Below, one piece after another: positions 53,573-64,000 of a stretch of 64,000 bases of DNA; within the stretch, counting starts at the first letter, position 1; the number at the start of each line of letters is the position of its first letter. The notes under the pieces were generated by a model, which was given only the letters and a program-made list of their open reading frames with translations, was not told the origin of the DNA and ran no database searches. Origin of the DNA: Crossaster papposus (lineage: Eukaryota > Echinodermata > Asteroidea > Velatida > Solasteridae); contig JBAIAA010000784.1 in NCBI GenBank assembly GCA_037893245.1, forward strand, positions 1,054,001-1,118,000, written 5' to 3'. The position numbers and the translations under genes were made by a program.

Positions 53573-54299
53573 TCATGTAAGTTTAGAAAATGCAAACAAA
53601 ATTAAAGCAGACATTCTAAAAACATTCTACAATATTTATTAAATGTGAATAGCAGTGAAGCAAAAATACCTCGTTAGCAAAGCGAGGTTTTGGTCCTCGG
53701 ACCTCTGGGTTATGGGCCCATCACGCTCCCGCTGCACCACTCTGCGTAACTATTTTTAATGAAAATGAAATCCCTATCAAATACAAAATTATCCTGAGCA
53801 GACCGAGGTTGTGATCATCCGAACTCTCGGTTACTGACCAAGAAAGGGTCTACTTTGTCACTCTGAGTCGAGTACTTCAAGTCGTACCAAAAACCTATTA
53901 GCAGCTGAGCGAGGTTTTGATCCTCGGCACTAGGGTTATAGGCCCAGCAAGCTTTCACTGCGCCACCATGCCTCATGTAAATTTAGAAAAACAACAAACA
54001 AAATAAAAGCAGACATTCTAAAAACATTCTAAAATATTTATTAAATTTGAATAACAGTGAAGCAAAAATACTTCTTTAGCAGAGCGAGGTTTCGGTCCTC
54101 GGGCCTCTGGGTTATGGGCCCATCACGCTCCCACTGCACCACTCTGCGTAACTATTGTAATGAAAATGAAATCACTTTCAAGGAAATAATTATCCTGAGC
54201 AGACCGAGGTTGTTGTCAACCAAACTCTCGGGTACTGACCAAGAAATTGTCTACTTTGTCACTCCGAGTCGAGTACCTCATGTCATACCAAAAACTTGT

Positions 54300-54371
54300 T
54301 AGCAGAGCGAGGTTTCGATCCTCGGACCTCTGGGTTATGGGCCCAGCACGCTTCAACTGCGCCACTATGCC
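54300..54371 (-). tRNA. tRNA-iMet-like (CAT), type 2 copy R11
   Basis: Consensus body with T5. The leader has AAATGTACATG. Confidence 0.76.
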
Positions 54372-55100
54372 TCATGTACATTTAGAAAATGCAAACAAAA
54401 TGAAAGCAGACATTCTAAAAACATTCTACAATATTTATTAAATGTGAATAGCAGTGAAGCAAAAATACCTCGTTAGCAAAGCGAGGTTTTGGTCTTCGGA
54501 CCTTTGGGTTATGGGCCCATCACGCTCCCTCTGCACCACTCTGCGTAACTATTTTTAATGAAAATGAAATCCCTATCAAATACACAATTATACTGAGCAG
54601 ACCGAGGTTGTGATCATCCGAACTCTCGGTTACTGACCAAGAAAGGGTCTACTTTGTCACTCTGAGTCGAGTACTTCAAGTCATACCAAAAACTTATTAG
54701 CAGCAGAGCGAGATTTTGATCCTCGGCACTCTGGGTTATAGGCCCAGCAAGCTTCCACTGCGCCACCATGCCTAATGTAAATTTAGAAAAACAACAAACA
54801 AAATAAAAGCAGACATTCTAAAAACATTCTAAAATATTTATTAAATTTGAATAACAGTGAAGCAAAAATACCTCTTTAGCAGAGCGAGGTTTTGGTCCTC
54901 GGGCCTCTGGGTTATGGGCCCATCACGCTTCCACTGCACCACTATGCGTAACTATTTGTAATGAAAATGAAATCACTTTCAAGGAAATAGTTATCCTGAG
55001 CAGACCGAGGTTGTGGTCAACCAAACTCTCGGGTACTGACCAAGAAAGTGTCTACTTTGTCACTCCGAGTCGAGTACCTCATGTCATACCAACAACTTGT

Positions 55101-55172
55101 TAGCAGAGCGAGGTTTCGATCCTCGGACCTCTGGGTTATGGGCCCAGCACGCTTCAACTGCGCCACTATGCT
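55101..55172 (-). tRNA. tRNA-iMet-like (CAT), type 2 copy R12, A1:T72
   Basis: AGCATAG acceptor; first member of the 2,620-bp triplicate. Confidence 0.75.
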
Positions 55173-55898
55173 TCATGTAAATTTAGAAAATGCAAACAAA
55201 ATGAAAGCAGACATTCTAAAAACATTATACAATACTTATTAAATGTGAATAGCAGTGAACCAAAAATACCTCGTTAGCAAAGCAAGGTTTTGGTCCTCGG
55301 ACCTCTGGGTTATGGGCCCATCACGCTCCCACTGCACCACTCTGCGTAACTATTTTTAATGAAAATGAAATCCCTATCAAATACAAAATTATCCTGAGCA
55401 GACCGAGGTTGTGATCATCCGAACTCTCGGTTACTGACCAGAAAGGGTCTACTTTGTAACTCTGAGTCGAGTACTTCAAGTCATACCAAAAACTTATTAG
55501 CAGCAGAGCGAGGTTTTGATCCTCGGCACTCTGGGTTATAGGCCCAGCAAGCTTCCACTGCGCCACCATGCCTCATGTAAATTTAGAAACAACAAACAAA
55601 ATAAAAGCAGACATTCTAAAAACATTCTAAAATATTTATTAAATTTGAATAACAGTGAAGCAAAAATACCTCTTTAGCAGAGCGAGGTTTCGGTCCTCGG
55701 GCCTCTGGGTTATGGGCCCATCACGCTGCCACTGCACCACTCTGCGTAACTATTTGTAATGAAAATGAAATCACTTTCAAGGAAATAGTTATCCTGAGCA
55801 GACCGAGGTTGTGGTCAACCAAACTCTCGGGTACTGACCAAGAAAGTGTCTACTTTGTCACTCCGAGTCGAGTACCTCATGTCATACCAACAACTTGT

Positions 55899-55970
55899 TA
55901 GCAGAGCGAAGTTTCGATCTTCGGACCTCTGGGTTATGGGCCCATCACGCTTCCACTGCACCACTATGCG
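55899..55970 (-). tRNA. Hybrid tRNA-Met-like unit, copy 1
   Basis: The 3' half is type 2 with the compensated CGAAG/CTTCG T stem and an ATCGAAA loop; the 5' half is type 1/3 (CGCATAG, GTGCAGTGG, anticodon stem ATGGG). A recombinant unit. Confidence 0.6.
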
Positions 55971-56122
55971 TAACTATTTGTAATGAAAATGAAATCACTT
56001 TCAAGGAAATAGTTATCCTGAGCAGACCGAGGTTGTGGTCAACCAAACTCTCGGGTACTGACCAAGAAAGTGTCTACTTTGTCACTCCGAGTCGAGTACC
56101 TCATGTCATACCAACAACTTGT

Positions 56123-56194
56123 TAGCAGAGCGAGGTTTCGATCCTCGGACCTCTGGGTTATGGGCCCAGCACGCTTCAACTGCGCCACTATGCT
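56123..56194 (-). tRNA. tRNA-iMet-like (CAT), type 2 copy R13, A1:T72
   Basis: AGCATAG acceptor, trailer without close T5; only 224 bp past the hybrid unit. Confidence 0.75.
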
Positions 56195-56919
56195 TCATGT
56201 AAATTTAGAAAATGCAAACAAAATGAAAGCAGACATTCTAAAAACATTATACAATACTTATTAAATGTGAATAGCAGTGAAGCAAAAATACCTCGTTAGC
56301 AAAGCAAGGTTTTGGTCCTCGGACCTCTGGGTTATGGGCCCATCACGCTCCCACTGCACCACTCTGCGTAACTATTTTTAATGAAAATGAAATCCCTATC
56401 AAATACAAAATTATCCTGAGCAGACCGAGGTTGTGATCATCCGAACTCTCGGTTACTGACCAGAAAGGGTCTACTTTGTAACTCTGAGTCGAGTACTTCA
56501 AGTCATACCAAAAACTTATTAGCAGCAGAGCGAGGTTTTGATCCTCGGCACTCTGGGTTATAGGCCCAGCAAGCTTCCACTGCGCCACCATGCCTCATGT
56601 AAATTTAGAAACAACAAACAAAATAAAAGCAGACATTCTAAAAACATTCTAAAATATTTATTAAATTTGAATAACAGTGAAGCAAAAATACTTCTTTAGC
56701 AGAGCGAGGTTTCGGTCCTCGGGCCTCTGGGTTATGGGCCCATCACGCTCCCACTGCACCACTCTGCGTAACTATTGTAATGAAAATGAAATCACTTTCA
56801 AGGAAATAATTATCCTGAGCAGACCGAGGTTGTTGTGAACCAAACTCTCGGGTACTGACCAAGAAATTGTCTACTTTGTCACTCCGAGTCGAGTACCTCA
56901 TGTCATACCAAAAACTTGT

Positions 56920-56991
56920 TAGCAGAGCGAGGTTTCGATCCTCGGACCTCTGGGTTATGGGCCCAGCACGCTTCAACTGAGCCACTATGCC
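56920..56991 (-). tRNA. tRNA-iMet-like (CAT), type 2 copy R14
   Basis: D arm reads GGCTCAG, altering the A-box region. T5 present. Confidence 0.7.
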
Positions 56992-57720
56992 TCATGTACA
57001 TTTAGAAAATGCAAACAAAATGAAAGCAGACATTCTAAAAACATTCTACAATATTTATTAAATGTGAATAGCAGTGAAGCAAAAATACCTCGTTAGCAAA
57101 GCGAGGTTTTGGTCTTCGGACCTTTGGGTTATGGGCCCATCACGCTCCCTCTGCACCACTCTGCGTAACTATTTTTAATGAAAATGAAATCCCTATCAAA
57201 TACAAAATTATACTGAGCAGACCGAGGTTGTGATCATCCGAACTCTCGGTTACTGACCAAGAAAGGGTCTACTTTGTCACTCTGAGTCGAGTACTTCAAG
57301 TCATACCAAAAACTTATTAGCAGCAGAGCGAGATTTTGATCCTCGGCACTCTGGGTTATAGGCCCAGCAAGCTTCCACTGCGTCACCATGCCTAATGTAA
57401 ATTTAGAAAAACAACAAACAAAATAAAAGCAGACATTCTAAAAAAATTCTAAAATATTTATTAAATTTGAATAACAGTGAAGCAAAAATACCTCTTTAGC
57501 AGAGCGAGGTTTTGGTCCTCGGGCCTCTGGGTTATGGGCCCATCACGCTTCCATTGCACCACTATGCGTAACTATTTGTAATGAAAATGAAATCACTTTC
57601 AAGGAAATAGTTATCCTGAGCAGACCGAGGTTGTGGTCAACCAAACTCTCGGGTACTGACCAAGAAAGTGTCTACTTTGTCACTCCGAGTCGAGTACCTC
57701 ATGTCATACCAACAACTTGT

Positions 57721-57792
57721 TAGCAGAGCGAGGTTTCGATCCTCGGACCTCTGGGTTATGGGCCCAGCACGCTTCAACTGCGCCACTATGCT
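57721..57792 (-). tRNA. tRNA-iMet-like (CAT), type 2 copy R15, A1:T72
   Basis: Twin of 55101 at 2,620 bp. Confidence 0.75.
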
Positions 57793-58518
57793 TCATGTAA
57801 ATTTAGAAAATGCAAACAAAATGAAAGCAGACATTCTAAAAACATTATACAATACTTATTAAATGTGAATAGCAGTGAAGCAAAAATACCTCGTTAGCAA
57901 AGCAAGGTTTTGGTCCTCGGACCTCTGGGTTATGGGCCCATCACGCTCCCACTGCACCACTCTGCGTAACTATTTTTAATGAAAATGAAATCCCTATCAA
58001 ATACAAAATTATCCTGAGCAGACCGAGGTTGTGATCATCCGAACTCTCGGTTACTGACCAGAAAGGGTCTACTTTGTAACTCTGAGTCGAGTACTTCAAG
58101 TCATACCAAAAACTTATTAGCAGCAGAGCGAGGTTTTGATCCTCGGCACTCTGGGTTATAGGCCCAGCAAGCTTCCACTGCGCCACCATGCCTCATGTAA
58201 ATTTAGAAACAACAAACAAAATAAAAGCAGACATTCTAAAAACATTCTAAAATATTTATTAAATTTGAATAACAGTGAAGCAAAAATACCTCTTTAGCAG
58301 AGCGAGGTTTCGGTCCTCGGGCCTCTGGGTTATGGGCCCATCACGCTCCCACTGGACCACTCTGCGTAACTATTTGTAATGAAAATGAAATCACTTTCAA
58401 GGAAATAGTTATCCTGAGCAGACCGAGGTTGTGGTCAACCAAACTCTCGGGTACTGACCAAGAAAGTGTCTACTTTGTCACTCCGAGTCGAGTACCTCAT
58501 GTCATACCAACAACTTGT

Positions 58519-58590
58519 TAGCAGAGCGAAGTTTCGATCTTCGGACCTCTGGGTTATGGGCCCATCACGCTTCCACTGCACCACTATGCG
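58519..58590 (-). tRNA. Hybrid tRNA-Met-like unit, copy 2
   Basis: Twin of 55899 at 2,620 bp. Confidence 0.6.
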
Positions 58591-58742
58591 TAACTATTTG
58601 TAATGAAAATGAAATCACTTTCAAGGAAATAGTTATCCTGAGCAGACCGAGGTTGTGGTCAACCAAACTCTCGGGTACTGACCAAGAAAGTGTCTACTTT
58701 GTCACTCCGAGTCGAGTACCTCATGTCATACCAACAACTTGT

Positions 58743-58814
58743 TAGCAGAGCGAGGTTTCGATCCTCGGACCTCTGGGTTATGGGCCCAGCACGCTTCAAC
58801 TGCGCCACTATGCT
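58743..58814 (-). tRNA. tRNA-iMet-like (CAT), type 2 copy R16, A1:T72
   Basis: Twin of 56123. Confidence 0.75.
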
Positions 58815-59539
58815 TCATGTAAATTTAGAAAATGCAAACAAAATGAAAGCAGACATTCTAAAAACATTATACAATACTTATTAAATGTGAATAGCAGTGA
58901 AGCAAAAATACCTCGTTAGCAAAGCAAGGTTTTGGTCCTCGGACCTCTGGGTTATGGGCCCATCACGCTCCCACTGCACCACTCTGCGTAACTATTTTTA
59001 ATGAAAATGAAATCCCTATCAAATACAAAATTATCCTGAGCAGACCGAGGTTGTGATCATCCGAACTCTCGGTTACTGACCAGAAAGGGTCTACTTTGTA
59101 ACTCTGAGTCGAGTACTTCAAGTCATACCAAAAACTTATTAGCAGCAGAGCGAGGTTTTGATCCTCGGCACTCTGGGTTATAGGCCCAGCAAGCTTCCAC
59201 TGCGCCACCATGCCTCATGTAAATTTAGAAACAACAAACAAAATAAAAGCAGACATTCTAAAAACATTCTAAAATATTTATTAAATTTGAATAACAGTGA
59301 AGCAAAAATACTTCTTTAGCAGAGCGAGGTTTCGGTCCTCGGGCCTCTGGGTTATGGGCCCATCACGCTCCCACTGCACCACTCTGCGTAACTATTGTAA
59401 TGAAAATGAAATCACTTTCAAGGAAATAATTATCCTGAGCAGACCGAGGTTGTTGTGAACCAAACTCTCGGGTACTGACCAAGAAATTGTCTACTTTGTC
59501 ACTCCGAGTCGAGTACCTCATGTCATACCAAAAACTTGT

Positions 59540-59611
59540 TAGCAGAGCGAGGTTTCGATCCTCGGACCTCTGGGTTATGGGCCCAGCACGCTTCAACTGA
59601 GCCACTATGCC
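59540..59611 (-). tRNA. tRNA-iMet-like (CAT), type 2 copy R17
   Basis: Twin of 56920 with the GGCTCAG D arm. Confidence 0.7.
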
Positions 59612-60340
59612 TCATGTACATTTAGAAAATGCAAACAAAATGAAAGCAGACATTCTAAAAACATTCTACAATATTTATTAAATGTGAATAGCAGTGAAGC
59701 AAAAATACCTCGTTAGCAAAGCGAGGTTTTGGTCTTCGGACCTTTGGGTTATGGGCCCATCACGCTCCCTCTGCACCACTCTGCGTAACTATTTTTAATG
59801 AAAATGAAATCCCTATCAAATACAAAATTATACTGAGCAGACCGAGGTTGTGATCATCCGAACTCTCGGTTACTGACCAAGAAAGGGTCTACTTTGTCAC
59901 TCTGAGTCGAGTACTTCAAGTCATACCAAAAACTTATTAGCAGCAGAGCGAGATTTTGATCCTCGGCACTCTGGGTTATAGGCCCAGCAAGCTTCCACTG
60001 CGTCACCATGCCTAATGTAAATTTAGAAAAACAACAAACAAAATAAAAGCAGACATTCTAAAAACATTCTAAAATATTTATTAAATTTGAATAACAGTGA
60101 AGCAAAAATACCTCTTTAGCAGAGCGAGGTTTTGGTCCTCGGGCCTCTGGGTTATGGGCCCATCACGCTTCCATTGCACCACTATGCGTAACTATTTGTA
60201 ATGAAAATGAAATCACTTTCAAGGAAATAGTTATCCTGAGCAGACCGAGGTTGTGGTCAACCAAACTCTCGGGTACTGACCAAGAAAGTGTCTACTTTGT
60301 CACTCCGAGTCGAGTACCTCATGTCATACCAACAACTTGT

Positions 60341-60412
60341 TAGCAGAGCGAGGTTTCGATCCTCGGACCTCTGGGTTATGGGCCCAGCACGCTTCAACTG
60401 CGCCACTATGCT
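60341..60412 (-). tRNA. tRNA-iMet-like (CAT), type 2 copy R18, A1:T72
   Basis: Third member of the 55101 series. Confidence 0.75.
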
Positions 60413-61138
60413 TCATGTAAATTTAGAAAATGCAAACAAAATGAAAGCAGACATTCTAAAAACATTATACAATACTTATTAAATGTGAATAGCAGTGAAG
60501 CAAAAATACCTCGTTAGCAAAGCAAGGTTTTGGTCCTCGGACCTCTGGGTTATGGGCCCATCACGCTCCCACTGCACCACTCTGCGTAACTATTTTTAAT
60601 GAAAATGAAATCCCTATCAAATACAAAATTATCCTGAGCAGACCGAGGTTGTGATCATCCGAACTCTCGGTTACTGACCAGAAAGGGTCTACTTTGTAAC
60701 TCTGAGTCGAGTACTTCAAGTCATACCAAAAACTTATTAGCAGCAGAGCGAGGTTTTGATCCTCGGCACTCTGGGTTATAGGCCCAGCAAGCTTCCACTG
60801 CGCCACCATGCCTCATGTAAATTTAGAAACAACAAACAAAATAAAAGCAGACATTCTAAAAACATTCTAAAATATTTATTAAATTTGAATAACAGTGAAG
60901 CAAAAATACCTCTTTAGCAGAGCGAGGTTTCGGTCCTCGGGCCTCTGGGTTATGGGCCCATCACGCTCCCACTGCACCACTCTGCGTAACTATTTGTAAT
61001 GAAAATGAAATCACTTTCAAGGAAATAGTTATCCTGAGCAGACCGAGGTTGTGGTCAACCAAACTCTCGGGTACTGACCAAGAAAGTGTCTACTTTGTCA
61101 CTCCGAGTCGAGTACCTCATGTCATACCAACAACTTGT

Positions 61139-61210
61139 TAGCAGAGCGAAGTTTCGATCTTCGGACCTCTGGGTTATGGGCCCATCACGCTTCCACTGCA
61201 CCACTATGCG
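61139..61210 (-). tRNA. Hybrid tRNA-Met-like unit, copy 3
   Basis: Third member of the 55899 series. Confidence 0.6.
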
Positions 61211-61362
61211 TAACTATTTGTAATGAAAATGAAATCACTTTCAAGGAAATAGTTATCCTGAGCAGACCGAGGTTGTGGTCAACCAAACTCTCGGGTACTG
61301 ACCAAGAAAGTGTCTACTTTGTCACTCCGAGTCGAGTACCTCATGTCATACCAACAACTTGT

Positions 61363-61434
61363 TAGCAGAGCGAGGTTTCGATCCTCGGACCTCTGGGTTA
61401 TGGGCCCAGCACGCTTCAACTGCGCCACTATGCT
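61363..61434 (-). tRNA. tRNA-iMet-like (CAT), type 2 copy R19, A1:T72
   Basis: Third member of the 56123 series; its leader differs by one base. Confidence 0.75.
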
Positions 61435-62160
61435 TCATGTAAATTTAGAAAATGCAAACAAATTGAAAGCAGACATTCTAAAAACATTATACAATACTTA
61501 TTAAATGTGAATAGCAGTGAAGCAAAAATACCTCGTTAGCAAAGCAAGGTTTTGGTCCTCGGACCTCTGGGTTATGGGCCCATCACGCTCCCACTGCACC
61601 ACTCTGCGTAACTATTTTTAATGAAAATGAAATCCCTATCAAATACAAAATTATCCTGAGCAGACCGAGGTTGTGATCATCCGAACTCTCGGTTACTGAC
61701 CAGAAAGGGTCTACTTTGTAACTCTGAGTCGAGTACTTCAAGTCATACCAAAAACTTATTAGCAGCAGAGCGAGGTTTTGATCCTCGGCACTCTGGGTTA
61801 TAGGCCCAGCAAGCTTCCACTGCGCCACCATGCCTCATGTAAATTTAGAAACAACAAACAAAATAAAAGCAGACATTCTAAAAACATTCTAAAATATTTA
61901 TTAAATTTGAATAACAGTGAAGCAAAAATACCTCTTTAGCAGACCGAGGTTTCGGTCCTCGGGCCTCTGGGTTATGGGCCCATCACGCTCCCACTGCACC
62001 ACTCTGCGTAACTATTTGTAATGAAAATGAAATCACTTTCAAGGAAATAATTATCCTGAGCAGACCGAGGTTGTGGTCAACCAAACTCTCGGGTACTGAC
62101 CAAGAAAGTGTCTACTTTGTCACTCCGAGTCGAGTACCTCATGTCATACCAACAACTTGT

Positions 62161-62232
62161 TAGCAGAGCGAAGTTTCGATCTTCGGACCTCTGGGTTATG
62201 GGCCCAGCACGCTTCAACTGCGCCACTATGCC
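62161..62232 (-). tRNA. tRNA-iMet-like (CAT), type 2 copy R20, compensated T stem
   Basis: T stem CGAAG/CTTCG with GGCATAG acceptor; no close T5. Confidence 0.73.
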
Positions 62233-62736
62233 TCATGTAAATTTAGAAAATGCAAACAAAATGAAAGCAGACATTCTACAAACATTCTACAATATTTATT
62301 AAATGTGAATAGCAGTGAAGCAAAAATACCTCGTTAGCAAAGCGAGGTTTTGGTCCTCGGACTCCTGGGTTATGGGCCCATCACGCTCCCGCTGCACCAC
62401 TCTGCGTAACTATTTTTAATGAAAATGAAATCCCTATCAAATACAAAATTATCCTGAGCAGACCGAGGTTGTGATCATTCGAACTCTCGGTTACTGACCA
62501 AGAAAGGGTCTACTTTGTCACTCTGAGTCGAGTACTTCAAGTCCTACCAAAAAACCTATTAGCAGCAGAGCGAGGTTTTGATCCTCGGCACTCTGGGTTA
62601 TAGGCCCAGCAAGCTTCCACTGCGCCACCATGCCTCATGTAAATTTAGAAACAACAAACAAAATAAAAGCAGACTTTCTAAAAACATTCTAAAATATTTA
62701 TTAAATTTGAATAACAGTGAAGCAAAAATACCTCTT

Positions 62737-62808
62737 TAGCAGAGCGAGGTTTCGGTCCTCGGGCCTCTGGGTTATGGGCCCATCACGCTCCCACTGCACC
62801 ACTCTGCG
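62737..62808 (-). tRNA. tRNA-Met-like, type 3, last right-arm unit
   Basis: CGCAGAG/CTCTGCT acceptor, CCCATAA loop, T-loop ACCGAAA. It is the array boundary; the following 70 bp are unrelated. Confidence 0.6.
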
Positions 62809-62878
62809 TAACTATTTGTTCTTTCCCTTTACATAATCATAAATGTGAGTTTGTTTTGTTATCAGATCAAATTGAGTT

Positions 62879-64000
62879 TTTTAAGATTTGGTCTACAATC
62901 GGCATATCCCTACTACTACATATTTAAGATTTGGTCTACAATCGGCATATCCCTACTACTACATATTTAAGATTTGGTCTACAATCGGCATATCCCTACT
63001 ACTACATATTTAAGATTTGGTCTACAATCGGCATATCCCTACTACTACATATTTAAGATTTGGTCTACAATCGGCATATCCCTACTACTACATATTTAAG
63101 ATTTGGTCTACAATCGGCATATCCCTACTACTACATATTTAAGATTTGGTCTACAATCGGCATATCCCTACTACTACATATTTAAGATTTGGTCTACAAT
63201 CGGCATATCCCTACTACTACATATTTGAGATTTGGTCTACAATCGGCATATCCCTACTACTACATATTTAAGATTTGGTCTACAATCGGCATATCCCTAC
63301 TACTACATATTTAAGATTTGGTCTACAATCGGCATATCCCTACTACTACATATTTAAGATTTGGTCTACAATCGGCATATCCCTACTACTACATATTTAA
63401 GATTTGGTCTACAATCGGCATATCCATACTACTACTACATATGTAAGATTTGGTCTACAATCGGCATATCCCTACTACTACATATTTAAGATTTGGTCTA
63501 CAATCGGCATATCCCTACTACTACATATTTAAGATTTGGTCTACAATCGGCATATCCCTACTACTACATATTTAAGATTTGGTTTACAATCGACATATCC
63601 CTACTACTACATATTTAAGATTTGGTCTACAATCGGCATATCCCTACTACTACATATTTAAGATTTGGTCTACAATCGGCATATCCCTACTACTACATAT
63701 TTAAGATATGGTCTACAATCGGCATATCCCTACTACTACATATTTAAGATTTGGTCTAAGATCGGCATATCCCTACTACTACATATTTAAGATTTGGTCT
63801 ACAATCGGCATATCCCTACTACTACATATTTAAGATTTGGTCTACAATCGGCATATCCCTACTGCTACATATTTAAGATTTGGTCTACAATCGGCATATC
63901 CCTACTACTACATATTTAAGATTTGGTCTACAATCGGCATATCCCTACTACTACATATTTAAGATTTGGTCTACAACCGGCATATCCCTACTACTACATA
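62879..64000. repeat. 43-bp minisatellite
   Basis: AAGATTTGGTCTACAATCGG plus the rest of a 43-bp unit repeats about 26 times with few changes (one copy at about 63425 has an extra triplet) and runs off the window. Confidence 0.95.

Larger units (their letters stand above)
55048..62107 (-). repeat. 2,620-bp segmental triplicate inside the right arm
   Basis: Units starting near 55048, 57668 and 60288 share private variants in the same order: A1 type-2 unit, missing A in CTGACCAGAAAGG, hybrid unit, second A1 unit. The third copy is incomplete. Confidence 0.85.
47424..62808 (-). repeat. Right-arm tandem array of initiator tRNA-Met-derived units (inverted orientation)
   Basis: The same monomer family as the left arm but on the - strand, about 75 units. 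Consensus-bodied type-2 units recur at about 399 or 799 bp, with longer steps in the 2,620-bp triplicate (from about 55,048, 57,668 and 60,288). The arm differs from the left one: many type-2 units have A1, many trailers read GTTGTTGG instead of GTTTTTGG, and the 7-nt anticodon deletion is not evident. Its right end stops at a type-3 unit, 70 bp before the minisatellite. Confidence 0.93.

Noticed and set aside
62879-64000. Telomeric or centromeric repeat
   Set aside because: The 43-bp unit is not a TTAGGG-type repeat, and nothing in the sequence shows centromere identity.

Overview
The window is from an animal nuclear genome. Evidence for this is a spliced six-exon gene, an intronless rhodopsin-class GPCR, eukaryotic initiator-type tRNA units with Pol III boxes, a decayed 18S rRNA piece and a crowd of metazoan transposon remnants (Harbinger, pogo/Tigger-like, hAT-like MITEs, Gypsy, LINE, a GIY-YIG retroelement tail). 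A lancelet-like or other marine invertebrate fits best, but the sequence does not prove the species.

Layout: 1-24184 is a tandem array on the + strand of initiator tRNA-Met-derived units. Four diverged monomers of about 200 bp (types 1 to 4) make a higher-order repeat of about 800 bp. 47424-62808 is a second array of the same family on the - strand, so the two arms face each other across a 23-kb non-array island. A 43-bp minisatellite starts beyond the right arm and runs off the window end. Larger duplications sit inside the arms: about 7.19 kb twice in the left arm, 2,620 bp three times in the right arm.

The island holds two credible protein genes. The first (29306-34614, - strand) is a six-exon model, 857 codons in one continuous frame, with a Tudor-like domain, two zinc-finger-like motifs, a tyrosine-recombinase core that keeps R, K, R, H and Y, and a C-terminal SANT/Myb-like domain. 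The second is a 357-residue GPCR (37020-38093, + strand).

The rest of the island is nested mobile DNA: several foldback MITEs, an 18S rRNA pseudogene piece, a pogo/Tigger remnant, a solo LTR split by a hAT-like foldback element with an 8-bp target duplication, a LINE interrupted by two other elements, a 3.9-kb Harbinger element with convergent ORF1-like and broken transposase genes and dense GCGTAT motifs near its ends, and a Gypsy 3' end with its LTR.

The tRNA units have initiator hallmarks: the anticodon stem CTGGG/CCCAG, the CCCATAA loop and the ATCGAAA T-loop. Many have a T5 run just downstream. One of the four monomer types carries a TAT anticodon, a 7-nt deletion that removes the anticodon has spread among type-3 units, and a compensated T-stem change occurs in the right arm. 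Whether any copy makes functional tRNA cannot be told from the sequence alone.
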